Source: Synergistaceae bacterium (GTDB lineage Bacteria; Synergistota; Synergistia; Synergistales; Aminobacteriaceae). From it: a DNA stretch of 64,000 nucleotides. The translations under genes and the position numbers were made by a program. The notes under the pieces are model-generated. The model was not told where the DNA came from. It worked only from the letters and a program-made list of their open reading frames with translations, and ran no database searches. This document shows, piece after piece, positions 28,459 to 37,639 of this stretch. The number at the start of each line of letters is the position of its first letter. Positions within the stretch are counted from its first letter, which is position 1. The DNA is taken from positions 1 to 64,000 of the forward strand of contig JAFYBQ010000042.1 of the NCBI GenBank assembly GCA_017540085.1. Reading direction: 5' to 3'.

Positions 28459-29922
28459 TTACTTTTCCGGCTTGCTTACCATCACAAAGAATGTAGCCCC
28501 GTCGCGCTCTATCATAAGGACTAGCGAGCTGTCATCCCCTGCCGCTTTTGCCGCTTCTGAGACTGTCTTCACTTCATGGCCGTTAATCTCCACAATCAAA
28601 TCGCCCTCGTGGATTTCACCGTCAGCAGATGCGCTTGATGACTGGTCAATCTCCGTAATCACGAGTCCCTCGCTCCCGGAATTGATTCGGTATTTCCGCT
28701 TCAACGACTCTGTGAGCGGCGACACCTTAGCGATTCCGAAATCCTTTAGCGTGTCATAGCCTGATGATTTCTCCCCGGCTTTCTCGTCTTTTTCGGAAGT
28801 CTCATTTTCCACGCTCCCGTCTCCTTTTGCGTTGCGCTCGGCGAGTCTGACATTAAATGTCTTCTCTTTGCCCTTGCGTATAACTTTGAGCCTTGCGACA
28901 GAGTTCGGAGCCATTGTGCGGACTTTTGCGACAAAATCATCGGCATCCTTCACTTTCTGCCCGTTAATCTCGACAACGACATCACCGCGCTTAATCCCGG
29001 CTTTGTCGGCAGGGTCTCCTTTGAAGACATCATTAATCATTGCGCCGTCCTTGCCCTTAACGCCGTAAGCCTTCGCCATTTCGGGAGTGATTCCCCTGAT
29101 GCTTACGCCGAGCCAGCCGCGTTTGACACGCCCGAATGACACAAGATCGCCGATAATCTCCTTTGCTTTGTTGACGGGAACCGCGAATCCCATTCCCTGC
29201 GCGTAGGGGATAATCGCTGTATTGATTCCGACAACTTCCCCGGCCATGTTGAGCAGAGGCCCGCCGGAATTGCCCGGATTTATTGCCGCGTCTGTCTGCA
29301 AAAAGTCGTCAAAGTTCACATCCTGCGCGTGAATTTTTCTGTTCTTTGCGCTGATTACTCCTGCCGTAACAGTCTGCTCAAAGCCCAAAGGATTCCCGAT
29401 GGCTATGACGAACTCGCCGACCTCAAGAGCGTCAGAGTCTCCCAGCTCAAGAACGGGCAAATCTCCATCAGGCTCAATCTTTATCACAGCCAAGTCATAT
29501 GTGGGATCTCCTCCGATGATTTTTGCGGGGTACGTCTTTTTGCTCCCGTCCGAAAGCTGTAATGACACCGTGATTTTGTCTACGCCGTCAACAACATGAT
29601 TGTTTGTGAGGATTCTGCCTTCTTTGCTGACTATGAAGCCTGAGCCGCGCCCCTTCATCGGCACAGAGCGCGTGAACTCCTTGAAGCTGTCCCCGAAAAA
29701 TCTCTTGAAGAACGGATCATCATCAAACGGGAAAGGGGATATAGATCTTCTTGCTGTCTTCTCCACGTCAATATTCACGACTGCCGGAGATGCTTTTTTG
29801 ACGATAGGGACAATCGGATTCGCCTGCCCTAATGCCGCCGAGGAAAGCGCATATGCGTTCCCCGCCGCAGAAATGATTAACGCGGACGCTAACATGAACG
29901 CCAAAAATTTTCGTGTCCTCAT
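28459..29922 (-). CDS. HtrA/DegP-type periplasmic serine protease with two PDZ domains
   Basis: A 487-residue envelope protease/chaperone. It has a signal peptide (about residues 1-25), a trypsin-like domain with His109 (TNNHVVDG), Asp143 (YDLAVIK) and Ser219 (PGNSGGPL), then two PDZ domains (about residues 270-360 and 400-485) joined by a charged linker. The start is ATG 29922, 7 bases after AGGAGG. It degrades or refolds damaged exported proteins. It lies downstream of the Lgt-like gene on the same strand with a 69-bp gap that shows no terminator. Confidence 0.95.
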   Translation of the reverse strand: MRTRKFLAFMLASALIISAAGNAYALSSAALGQANPIVPIVKKASPAVVNIDVEKTARRSISPFPFDDDPFFKRFFGDSFKEFTRSVPMKGRGSGFIVSKEGRILTNNHVVDGVDKITVSLQLSDGSKKTYPAKIIGGDPTYDLAVIKIEPDGDLPVLELGDSDALEVGEFVIAIGNPLGFEQTVTAGVISAKNRKIHAQDVNFDDFLQTDAAINPGNSGGPLLNMAGEVVGINTAIIPYAQGMGFAVPVNKAKEIIGDLVSFGRVKRGWLGVSIRGITPEMAKAYGVKGKDGAMINDVFKGDPADKAGIKRGDVVVEINGQKVKDADDFVAKVRTMAPNSVARLKVIRKGKEKTFNVRLAERNAKGDGSVENETSEKDEKAGEKSSGYDTLKDFGIAKVSPLTESLKRKYRINSGSEGLVITEIDQSSSASADGEIHEGDLIVEINGHEVKTVSEAAKAAGDDSSLVLMIERDGATFFVMVSKPEK

Positions 29923-29991
29923 GGTATTACCTCCTTTGATTTTTACGGCCATGTATTTTAGCGGTGAATTGTGATTTATTCATGGCGCGTT

Positions 29992-30786
29992 TTACTTATC
30001 CTGACTATGTGATTTCAGCTTATACAGGCTGTGCAGAATCCACACGCACAGAAACGGGAACGCCCCCGCAAGTATCGTATACGTGGTGTAATACTGCCAG
30101 CGCGGAATCATGAACAGCAACGAATGCCTGCCCCTTGCCGGGACAACAGCGAATCTCATAAGCGCGTACAGGATTATTCCCAGCGGGGCAATGACAGAGT
30201 AATATTTCTTCTGCTGACGGGGAATGACTCTGCGTTCAACATATAACAATATCCCGATAATCACAAGCGAAATGACAGAGTAATATATCTGCACAGGATG
30301 ACGGAAGAGTCCGGGCTTGTCGAAAGGAAAATGAATCCCCGTGAAAAATTTTGTCGGCAGTCCCACGCAGCAGCCGTTGAGGAAGCACCCCCAGCGGCCT
30401 ATGGCTATTGCGAGGAATGCGGGAGGAGTCGCCGCATCGCACAGTTTCGCGAATGACACTTTACGGGAGAACATGCACATCACGAACGCCGACAGGAACG
30501 CGCCCAGCACCGCGCCAAACTCGCTGACTCCCCAGTTTCTTACGGTGAGGATATATGACGGGTCAGAGAATACGCGGGGAAGCCTGCGGAAATTCTTGAA
30601 GACTATCGCGCCGATCATCATGCAGAAAAACGACACGGCCATGATTTTGCGCGACTCGTACTCATCGAGGCCGTAAAGCTCAAGACGCTTTATCACCCAG
30701 ATTATAGCCAGCGACAAGCCTATGAACCACATCACGCTGTATGAGTCGATTCTCAGGCCGAATATGTGAAATAACGTAGGGTACAT
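29992..30786 (-). CDS. Prolipoprotein diacylglyceryl transferase (Lgt)-family membrane protein
   Basis: A 264-residue polytopic protein of about seven helices. It carries the Lgt signature GRWGCFLNGCCVG (about residues 127-139), with the arginine and asparagine used in phosphatidylglycerol binding, and RHPVQIYY after it. The classic GGLSSHGA-type loop is replaced by WGVSEFGAVLG, so it may be a paralogue rather than the housekeeping enzyme that attaches diacylglycerol to lipoprotein cysteines. Its ATG lies one base after the DUF2442 stop, so it belongs to the acyl-CoA synthetase-DUF4160-DUF2442 transcript. Confidence 0.82.
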   Translation of the reverse strand: MYPTLFHIFGLRIDSYSVMWFIGLSLAIIWVIKRLELYGLDEYESRKIMAVSFFCMMIGAIVFKNFRRLPRVFSDPSYILTVRNWGVSEFGAVLGAFLSAFVMCMFSRKVSFAKLCDAATPPAFLAIAIGRWGCFLNGCCVGLPTKFFTGIHFPFDKPGLFRHPVQIYYSVISLVIIGILLYVERRVIPRQQKKYYSVIAPLGIILYALMRFAVVPARGRHSLLFMIPRWQYYTTYTILAGAFPFLCVWILHSLYKLKSHSQDK

Positions 30787-30787
30787 G

Positions 30788-31081
30788 CTATAGCATCTCC
30801 GAGTCGTAGGGGTAGCTCATGGAGTAAACAGTTTCGGGGGCAATGTCTATGTTTCCCCTGTCCCACGTTATTGTGCCGTATGCTATAACGGGATGGCGGA
30901 AAATTTCAGGGTCAGCAAGAGGCTTGAAGACTTCCCCGTCAATTTCCGTTGTGTCAAACAAACGTTTCTCGCCTGTCGAGAATGTTACAAGCACTATTCC
31001 CCAGTCAAGCGGCTTTGCGTCTGTTATCGTTATTCCCGGCTCAAGTTCTCCCGCGTAACATATTCCGTTTTTGATGTACAT
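30788..31081 (-). CDS. DUF2442-family small protein
   Basis: A 97-residue protein with the DUF2442 pattern: a GIVLVTFSTGEKRLFD strand pair, a FKPLADPEIF segment and a TITWDRGNIDIAPETVY end. DUF2442 genes often follow DUF4160 genes, as here, and the pair has been proposed to act like a toxin-antitoxin or regulatory couple; function is unknown. It has a GGAGGAG ribosome site and starts 9 bp after the DUF4160 stop. Confidence 0.85.
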   Translation of the reverse strand: MYIKNGICYAGELEPGITITDAKPLDWGIVLVTFSTGEKRLFDTTEIDGEVFKPLADPEIFRHPVIAYGTITWDRGNIDIAPETVYSMSYPYDSEML

Positions 31082-31090
31082 ATACTCCTC

Positions 31091-31357
31091 CTATTTTGTG
31101 TGCGGAATTTTGTCGAAATGTTTTCCCTGAACGGCTAAATTCCAAGCCCTGTATGCTTCATCCTCGTGAAACGCAAGCCAGCCCGTAACAATTTTCATTT
31201 GCCTTGCAGGAAGAGACCCCGCTAATAATTCTCCATCAATAGCAATTACAGCTTCAAATTCTCCGTAGCTCACATGCACATGCGGCTTGTTGTGCTTCCC
31301 CGTGTCAAAAAACATCAGATAGATGACTATCCCGGCAAATCTGCAAAGCTCTGACAT
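31091..31357 (-). CDS. DUF4160-family small protein
   Basis: An 88-residue protein with the DUF4160 hallmarks: an N-terminal RFAGIVIYLMFFD strand, HNKPHVHVSYGEFEA and a WLAFHEDEAYRAWNLA helix near the end. Function is unknown; it is usually coupled with DUF2442. Its ATG overlaps the acyl-CoA synthetase stop by one base (TAATG). Confidence 0.88.
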   Translation of the reverse strand: MSELCRFAGIVIYLMFFDTGKHNKPHVHVSYGEFEAVIAIDGELLAGSLPARQMKIVTGWLAFHEDEAYRAWNLAVQGKHFDKIPHTK

Positions 31358-33009
31358 TATTTCGCGTCTTCCTCGCTGAAGAAGCTACTGCCCTGGCCGT
31401 ATTTCTCGCGTAATTTCGGCTTCTCGATTTTTCCGGTCGGGTTTCGCGGAACGTCAGCAAATATTATCTTTCTCGGCCTCTTGTATCGGGGCAGACCTAA
31501 GCAGAAATGATTGATTTCTTCCTCCGTGCAGCTCATTCCCTTTTTGACCTGAATCACCGCCGCGGCAATCTCGCCTAATCTCGGCTCAGGAAGTCCGATA
31601 ACAGCAACATCATGAATTTTCGGGTGCGTTATCAGGAAATTTTCGACCTGCACAGGATATATATTTTCCCCGCCCGTGATTACTACGTCCTTCTTTCGGT
31701 CAACAAGCCACACAAAGCCGTCCTCGTCCATCATGGCCATGTCGCCCGTAAACAGCCAGCCGTCCCGGAGAGTCTCATGAGTCGCGCCGGGGTTGTGGTA
31801 GTAGCAGAGCATTACGCCCGGACCTTTCACGCATAATTCGCCCGTCTCGCCCTGCGGAACGTTCCTGCCGTCATTGTCGACTATCTTCAATTCCCAGCCG
31901 TAACCCGGGACTCCTATCGCCCCTACCTTGTGTATATTCTCCATTCCGAGATGGACGCACCCCGGCCCGGTCGACTCTGAGAGTCCGTAATTGGTATCAT
32001 ATTTGTGTGAGGGGAAATATTCCAGCCAATGACGAATCAGCGATGGGGGAACAGGCTGCGCGCCGATATGCATTAGCCGCCACTGAGAGAGATTCCGTCC
32101 TTCTAGTTTCAGCTCGCCGCGGTCTAACGCCGTCAATATGTCCTGGCACCAGGGGACTAAAAGCCACACGATAGTACAGCGTTCCCATGATACAACGTCA
32201 AGAATCGCTTTCGGAGATGTTCCTTTGAGGATTACCGCCCGGCTTCCCGTGTACAGTGAGCCGAACCAGTGCATTTTTGCCCCCGTGTGATATAGCGGAG
32301 GTATGCAGAGAAATACGTCATCATGAGTCGTTGCGTGGTGAACGGCCTCCATTTTCGCAGACTGCATTAACGCGGTGTGATTGTGCAGGATAGCTTTCGG
32401 GAAGCCCGTTGTCCCTGACGAGAAATATATCGCGGCCTCGTCTGAGTCCTCAACTAAAATTTTCGGGGCTAAAGAATGGCAGTTGTTGACGGCTTCATTG
32501 TAGCTTTCGGCAAATGAAGGGCAGTTGTTGCCGACAAAAAATAGAAGGCACGACTCGCCCAGGGCAAGCACGGTGTTTTCTACCCTCCCGATAAATTCAG
32601 GGCCGAAAAATAATATATCAACGTCAGCAAGTTTCACGCAGTACTCTATTTCCTCGGACGAGTAGCGGAAATTCAGAGGCACGGCAATAGCTCCCGTCTT
32701 CAGAATCCCGAAATATATCGGCAGCCATTCTAGGCAGTTCATGAGGAGGATTGCTACTTTCTGCCCCTTCTTTACTCCGCGTGATAATAGCATGTTGGCG
32801 ACTCTGTTGGCTTTCTCGTCAAATACTTCCCATGTTATTTCGCGGCGGTAGGGCTTTGATGATGTCGGCTGAATGAGGGCGTATTCTTTCCATGTTATTC
32901 GGACTGGCTCGGACTGCTCCGGGTTTATTTCGACAAGGGCAACTTCATCGCCGTAAAGTTTGGCGTTGCGTTCGAGTAAATCTGTAATAGGCATGTGTGG
33001 AAAAATCAT
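31357..33009 (-). CDS. AMP-forming acyl-CoA synthetase/ligase
   Basis: A 550-residue class I adenylate-forming enzyme. The P-loop-like motif is YFSSGTTGFPKA (about residues 192-203), followed by YGLSESTGPG, GELCVKGPGVM, the hinge-region DRKKDVVITGGENIYP and PRNPTGKIEK with the C-terminal catalytic lysine. It activates a carboxylic acid, probably a fatty or branched-chain acid, to its CoA thioester. The start may be ATG 33009 or 32994; neither has an ideal ribosome site. It heads a leftward operon with DUF4160, DUF2442 and the Lgt-like gene. A terminator separates it from the ankyrin gene. Confidence 0.9.
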   Translation of the reverse strand: MIFPHMPITDLLERNAKLYGDEVALVEINPEQSEPVRITWKEYALIQPTSSKPYRREITWEVFDEKANRVANMLLSRGVKKGQKVAILLMNCLEWLPIYFGILKTGAIAVPLNFRYSSEEIEYCVKLADVDILFFGPEFIGRVENTVLALGESCLLFFVGNNCPSFAESYNEAVNNCHSLAPKILVEDSDEAAIYFSSGTTGFPKAILHNHTALMQSAKMEAVHHATTHDDVFLCIPPLYHTGAKMHWFGSLYTGSRAVILKGTSPKAILDVVSWERCTIVWLLVPWCQDILTALDRGELKLEGRNLSQWRLMHIGAQPVPPSLIRHWLEYFPSHKYDTNYGLSESTGPGCVHLGMENIHKVGAIGVPGYGWELKIVDNDGRNVPQGETGELCVKGPGVMLCYYHNPGATHETLRDGWLFTGDMAMMDEDGFVWLVDRKKDVVITGGENIYPVQVENFLITHPKIHDVAVIGLPEPRLGEIAAAVIQVKKGMSCTEEEINHFCLGLPRYKRPRKIIFADVPRNPTGKIEKPKLREKYGQGSSFFSEEDAK

Positions 33010-33018
33010 TCCTTTACG

Positions 33019-33053
33019 TAAAATTAGAGTCCCGCCGAATTTCAGCAGGACTC
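33019..33053 (-). terminator. Terminator of the ankyrin-protein gene
   Basis: Read on the minus strand, a 9-bp stem (33045-33053 with 33027-33035, one G-U pair) is followed by TAATTTT. Confidence 0.6.
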
Positions 33054-33101
33054 GTGAAAATTACCCTAAACGCGGAATTATGTCAAGAAAACAGAAATGC
33101 G

Positions 33102-35414
33102 CTAAAGTCTGCTGAGTGCCTCCGTATCTGTCAGCCTGTAATTATGCCGGGCGTATTCCGATGCCCTATGCCTCGCGTGATTCGTGATGTCCCTGTCCGC
33201 GCCCGCGTCAATCAGCGTGTCAACTACATCATCATTATTGTATGAGGCCGCGTAAATCAGCGCAGTGTTCCCGCTGTCGTCCTGAGCGTCAAGAACCGCC
33301 CCCGCGTGAATGAGTATCTCGACAGCCTGAGCCGTGTTGCTCTGAGCCGCGAACATTAACGCAGTCGCCGCAGATTTGTTCGTTACGTTGACATTTACGC
33401 CTGCTGAGACTGCCTCGGCTATTTCGTCCTCTGACCCTGAGCGGCAAATCTTCAGGAAATCCCGCTGTAATTTCTGCCGTAATTCTGTCATTTCTTCTTC
33501 GTCTTCTTTCGTTGGCTTGGGTGTGTCATCTGTTCCGTATTCGTAGCTGTATGTGTCATCTTCGTATTCTTCATGCTGTGATTGTTCGGGAGCGTTATGC
33601 GGCTCTCCCTGCGGCGTTGGGGACTCGGCGTGTGATTCAGGCTGTGATGTTTCGGACTCTGACTCTTCCGGCGACATTTGGGACTCGGCTTGCGGCTCTT
33701 CCGGCTGTAATCTGGGCTGTGAGTCGTCCGTCAAAGTATCGGCGGCTTCTTCCGTCTCACCCCGCAGGAGACGTACAATATCAGTGCCGTTAATCCGCTT
33801 GTTTTTCACGGCGTAATCTGCGGCCTTCTTCCCGTCATTGTTCAGCATGTCAATATCAGCTCCCGCTTCAAGAATTACCCGCACAGCGTCATAATCATTC
33901 CTCATTGCGGCGTATATCAGCGCGGTGTTGCCCCTGTGATTTCTCGCGCCGACATCCGCACCCGCGTCAATAAGTGCCTTCACCGCCCTTGCGTTTGTGT
34001 TAAACTGCGCCGCCGTCATAAGGGCTGTAGTGTGATTCCTGTTCGCGGCATTGGGATTCGCTCCCTCGTCAATAGCGCGGATAATCTGCTCATATTCCGC
34101 TGACTTGCAGAACGATATGAAGTCTAAATCCGACATGGCCGGGCGTTTTTCCGGGACACTGGGAGGGATTTCGGGCTGTTCCTCGACATCTTTCACCGAT
34201 AACAGCATAGGGGGGTATTCCTTTGTGCTGAACCATTTTACGCGGGCTACAGTCTCGAATCTCACCAGCTTTGTGTGATCGTCATCGTAGCGGTAAATCT
34301 TACGGCCTAATTCTGACGGAGGTATGCGGGCTTCAAGTCCGTCTCTGAGTTCGACAACTGCCCCGGTTGAATTGCTGAGGCTCTTTACTGTTACGCGGAC
34401 ATCCTGCCCCGGCTTGTATTTCGCGTAAAGTCTAGCCATCGACAAATTGTAATCTCCCTCGGCCATCGTCATGCTCAGGCTGATTATATCCGTATCAACG
34501 TCCGTAACTTTGAAGACATACTTTTTCCCGGCCATGACATTTTTCCCGCGCGGCACCTCTCCGGCAGGGACTTCAGCAGGAATCCTCCCGATTACCGCCG
34601 AATATCCTGCGCCGTTTTCCCCGATGATTCTTGCTTTGACGACATAGCCCGGTCTCACCGTCTCCATGAAAAGCCATTCGCACAATCTCAGAGCGTCATA
34701 AATGAGCCGCCGCCCCTCAGATTCTGAAGTGTACTCGTCATTGTAGCGTTCGTGAAGTGCCTTGTTCCGCGCAATTCTGAGGCTGTGAAGAATTTTGCTG
34801 CCCTCGTGCGTGATTTTTCCGCTGTCAGACAAGACATCAATGCGGTCTATCTGATCGCGCTCGTGAGTCTCGATGGCGTATTCTGAGATTAAGCGGTCTG
34901 CGATTGCCTCGCCCATGTCGCCAAGACATATGAGACAGTAGCGGGTGTTAGTGTAGAGATTCTCTTCGGCCTCGCGCCCAAGCTCCGAGATATTCATGAG
35001 GATTGGCACGGGCTTGTCAGGCGGGAAAAGGTCAGCCAAGAATCCGAAACGCCCCCCGGCTTTCACGTTAATGTACCATCGGCATAACTCCTCAGCCGTA
35101 ACAATCAGCCGCGAACATGCAGACTCAGAGTCATAGCCCTCGTTGGCGGCCTCGCTTTTCGTGTCAGTGAGGGCTGATATTTTCCGGGAAATGTAATCGG
35201 TGATTATGCCCTTTGCGGTTAATGCCTCAAGTTTTCCGGGTGTGTCCGGGATATTCGCCCGGCAGGACAAATCCTCCGTGATGATTTCGGCGATACGTCC
35301 GAGACAGAGGAGGCATATATTTGGGTCAGATGATATACATTCTTCAGCCCTCCGCCCGTATTCCGCAAGTTTCGGGCAGTCGTCCTCAAGAAATAAAAAC
35401 CTGCTGTCCATCAA
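33102..35414 (-). CDS. Multidomain protein: two DUF4145-like modules, S1-like OB region and two ankyrin blocks
   Basis: A 770-residue cytosolic protein of unusual build. Residues 1-115 and 135-250 are two diverged copies of a helical module with CL(L/I)CLG, KI(L/S) and ESE..RLI..A..LC.W features, like the DUF4145 module of restriction and defence proteins. About 255-415 is beta-rich; its second half (GQDVRVTV, then AVVELRDGLEARIPPSELG) looks like an S1 RNA-binding fold. About 430-545 and 655-770 each hold roughly three ankyrin repeats (TALMTAAQ, GNTALIYAA, IDAGAD). Between them is a Glu/Gln/Ser/Pro-rich linker of about 100 residues. There is no signal peptide. A role in binding RNA and protein partners, perhaps in defence, is inference. 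Confidence 0.75.
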   Translation of the reverse strand: MMDSRFLFLEDDCPKLAEYGRRAEECISSDPNICLLCLGRIAEIITEDLSCRANIPDTPGKLEALTAKGIITDYISRKISALTDTKSEAANEGYDSESACSRLIVTAEELCRWYINVKAGGRFGFLADLFPPDKPVPILMNISELGREAEENLYTNTRYCLICLGDMGEAIADRLISEYAIETHERDQIDRIDVLSDSGKITHEGSKILHSLRIARNKALHERYNDEYTSESEGRRLIYDALRLCEWLFMETVRPGYVVKARIIGENGAGYSAVIGRIPAEVPAGEVPRGKNVMAGKKYVFKVTDVDTDIISLSMTMAEGDYNLSMARLYAKYKPGQDVRVTVKSLSNSTGAVVELRDGLEARIPPSELGRKIYRYDDDHTKLVRFETVARVKWFSTKEYPPMLLSVKDVEEQPEIPPSVPEKRPAMSDLDFISFCKSAEYEQIIRAIDEGANPNAANRNHTTALMTAAQFNTNARAVKALIDAGADVGARNHRGNTALIYAAMRNDYDAVRVILEAGADIDMLNNDGKKAADYAVKNKRINGTDIVRLLRGETEEAADTLTDDSQPRLQPEEPQAESQMSPEESESETSQPESHAESPTPQGEPHNAPEQSQHEEYEDDTYSYEYGTDDTPKPTKEDEEEMTELRQKLQRDFLKICRSGSEDEIAEAVSAGVNVNVTNKSAATALMFAAQSNTAQAVEILIHAGAVLDAQDDSGNTALIYAASYNNDDVVDTLIDAGADRDITNHARHRASEYARHNYRLTDTEALSRL

Positions 35415-35530
35415 TTTATTCTCCTGGAAATTTTTTCGCTTGCATAAATTTTAACATTAGCGACAAGATTCATATTCCCTGAGTCGTTTGTGAAGTCAGC
35501 AATAATTAATGAGCGGTTCAGAAAAAACAG

Positions 35531-35536
35531 TATAAT
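35531..35536 (+). promoter_or_regulatory. Probable -10 box for the iorA operon
   Basis: TATAAT 40 bases before the iorA ATG; no convincing -35 box is seen. The rest of the gap 35415-35575 has no gene. Confidence 0.3.
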
Positions 35537-35575
35537 GTTACAATTCCGACTAATTCAGAAGGGGGATAAAATTTC

Positions 35576-37306
35576 ATGAAGCAGCTTATGCAGGGGAACA
35601 CCGCCGCCGCGAGGGGACTATATGAGGCGGGCTGCTGTTTCGCGTCAAGCTACCCTGGCACGCCAAGCACAGAGATAACCGAGGAAGCCGCGAAATATGA
35701 CGCGATATATTCCGAGTGGGCACCGAATGAGAAAGTCGCAATGGAGGCCGCGTTCGGTGCGTCATTAGCGGGAAAAAGATCTTTCTGCGGTATGAAGCAT
35801 GTAGGCTTGAACGTCGCCGCAGATCCGCTTTTCACAGTCTCATACACCGGGATTAATGCGGGAATGGTTATCTGCGTGGCTGATGACGCTGGTATGCACT
35901 CATCACAGAATGAGCAGGACTCCCGGCATTACGCGAGAGCCGCCAAACTTCCCATGCTTGAGCCGTCAGACTCTCAGGAGGCACTAGACTTTTTCCGCAG
36001 AGCCTATGACATTTCGGAGGAATACGACTCGCCCGTCATCGTCAAAATGTGTACGAGAGTCGCGCATTCTCAATCACTCGTTGAGACAGGAGAGCGCAGA
36101 GAAATTCCCGCCCGGCCCTACGAGAAGAATATAGCAAAATATGTGATGATGCCGGGAAACGCGATAAAGCGTCATCCCATTGTCGAGGAAAGAATGAAAC
36201 GCCTTCAGGCTTTCGCGGAAGAGTCAGACATCAACCGAATCGACTCCGGCGCGGACTCATCACTCGGAATAATAACATCATCGACTTCATACCAGTATGT
36301 GAAAGAGGCACTCGGCGACAGATTCCCCGTGCTGAAACTGGGAATGATTTGGCCAATGTCTGACGAAAAAATACGCGAGTTTTCCGGCCATGTTGAACGG
36401 CTCGTGATTGTAGAGGAATTAGACGGCTTCATAGAGGAACATTGCAGGGCTATGGGCGTTCAGTGCGAGGGAAAATCATTGTTCGGCTGTCTCGGCGAGC
36501 TGAGTCAGAATGTCATAGCGTCAAAATTAGGGCTTCCGGCTCCTGAAGGGCTGAGGCTGTCTGAGAATGTGAAGATTCCCGCACGGCCTCCGATGATGTG
36601 CGCGGGCTGTCCTCACCGGGGAATATTCTTCACGCTGAATCAGGCAAAATGCACGGTGCTGGGTGATATTGGGTGCTACACACTGGGAGCTGTTGCGCCT
36701 CTGTCGGCAATGGAGATGACTCTATGCATGGGTGCCTCTGTCAGCGCATTACACGGTTTCAGCAAGGCAGGCGGGAAAAACGCCGTTGCAGTAATCGGGG
36801 ACTCTACGTTCATGCACTCAGGGATGACGGGACTCGCGAATATCGCCTACAATCAGAGCAAGGGAGTCGTAATCATCCTCGACAACTCTATCACGGGCAT
36901 GACGGGACATCAGCAGAACCCGACAACAGGACTGAACATTAAGGGAGACCCGGCCGGGAAAATCGATCTTGAGAGCTTATGCAGGGCAATGGGATTCAGG
37001 CGGGTGAGAGTCGTTGACCCCTATAACCTGAAGGAATGCGCCGAGGCACTGAAGGAGGAATTATCAGCTGACGAGTCATCAGTGATAATTTCGCGGAGAC
37101 CATGCGCCCTGCTGAAGACCGTAAAGCACAAGCCCCCGCTGAGGGTTGAGCCGTCATTGTGCATTGGGTGCAAAGCCTGCATGAAGATAGGCTGCCCGGC
37201 ACTGTCGGTTAGGGACGGAAAAGCACACGTAGATGATACATTGTGCGTTGGGTGCGGAGTGTGTAAACAGCGGTGCAGGTTCGGGGCATTCAGGGGAGGC
37301 GAGTAA
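35576..37306 (+). CDS. iorA: Indolepyruvate:ferredoxin oxidoreductase, alpha subunit
   Basis: A 576-residue IorA. It decarboxylates indolepyruvate, phenylpyruvate and hydroxyphenylpyruvate (transaminated Trp, Phe, Tyr) to aryl-acetyl-CoA while reducing ferredoxin. The N-terminus has the pyrimidine-binding SSYPGTPSTEITEE motif. The middle has MCAGCPHRGIF. The thiamine diphosphate site is GDIGCYTLG then GDSTFMHSG and LDNSITGMTGHQ. The end carries two [4Fe-4S] motifs (CIGCKACMKIGCPAL and CVGCGVCKQRC). A GGGGGAT site precedes the ATG. It is the first gene of an apparent seven-gene run with IorB, an aryl-CoA ligase and ACT proteins. Confidence 0.97.
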   Translation: MKQLMQGNTAAARGLYEAGCCFASSYPGTPSTEITEEAAKYDAIYSEWAPNEKVAMEAAFGASLAGKRSFCGMKHVGLNVAADPLFTVSYTGINAGMVICVADDAGMHSSQNEQDSRHYARAAKLPMLEPSDSQEALDFFRRAYDISEEYDSPVIVKMCTRVAHSQSLVETGERREIPARPYEKNIAKYVMMPGNAIKRHPIVEERMKRLQAFAEESDINRIDSGADSSLGIITSSTSYQYVKEALGDRFPVLKLGMIWPMSDEKIREFSGHVERLVIVEELDGFIEEHCRAMGVQCEGKSLFGCLGELSQNVIASKLGLPAPEGLRLSENVKIPARPPMMCAGCPHRGIFFTLNQAKCTVLGDIGCYTLGAVAPLSAMEMTLCMGASVSALHGFSKAGGKNAVAVIGDSTFMHSGMTGLANIAYNQSKGVVIILDNSITGMTGHQQNPTTGLNIKGDPAGKIDLESLCRAMGFRRVRVVDPYNLKECAEALKEELSADESSVIISRRPCALLKTVKHKPPLRVEPSLCIGCKACMKIGCPALSVRDGKAHVDDTLCVGCGVCKQRCRFGAFRGGE

Positions 37307-37307
37307 C

Positions 37308-37637
37308 ATGGCCGAGGCTCAGGGAGATATTTATGTCCGTGAAATAGACGCGAGATTGAAACGGATTGAGTCATTGTACGAGAAAACAGCGGCGGAAATT
37401 CGTGATGTCAAGTCAGAAATGAGACAGCTTGAGGCAAAATTTGACGGCATTCGGAGCATTTGCATGTGGAGTGTAATGGGCTTCTGGATAATTCTCGGCC
37501 TTGCTACAGCTTTTGCGGTAATCAGGAGAATATATCAGCCAGTAACACTTGAAGACGTTGAACGAATCGCAGAACGAGCCGCAAATAATGTTATTACAGA
37601 TGCTGTTATCGAGCGTATTGTGAGCGGAGGAAAATAA
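37308..37637 (+). CDS. Small coiled-coil membrane protein inside the ior operon, unknown
   Basis: A 109-residue protein between iorA and iorB, starting at ATG 37308 one base after the iorA stop, with GGGGAGGCG as ribosome site. Residues 8-48 form a charged coiled coil (IDARLKRIESLYEK, then EIRDVKSEMRQLEAKFD). Residues 52-73 are one membrane helix (MWSVMGFWIILGLATAFAV). A short amphipathic tail follows. Its position, two bases before iorB, means it is made with the two enzyme subunits. It could tether the soluble enzyme to the membrane or to an Rnf-type complex; that is inference. I know no family for it. Confidence 0.8.
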   Translation: MAEAQGDIYVREIDARLKRIESLYEKTAAEIRDVKSEMRQLEAKFDGIRSICMWSVMGFWIILGLATAFAVIRRIYQPVTLEDVERIAERAANNVITDAVIERIVSGGK

Positions 37638-37639
37638 CA

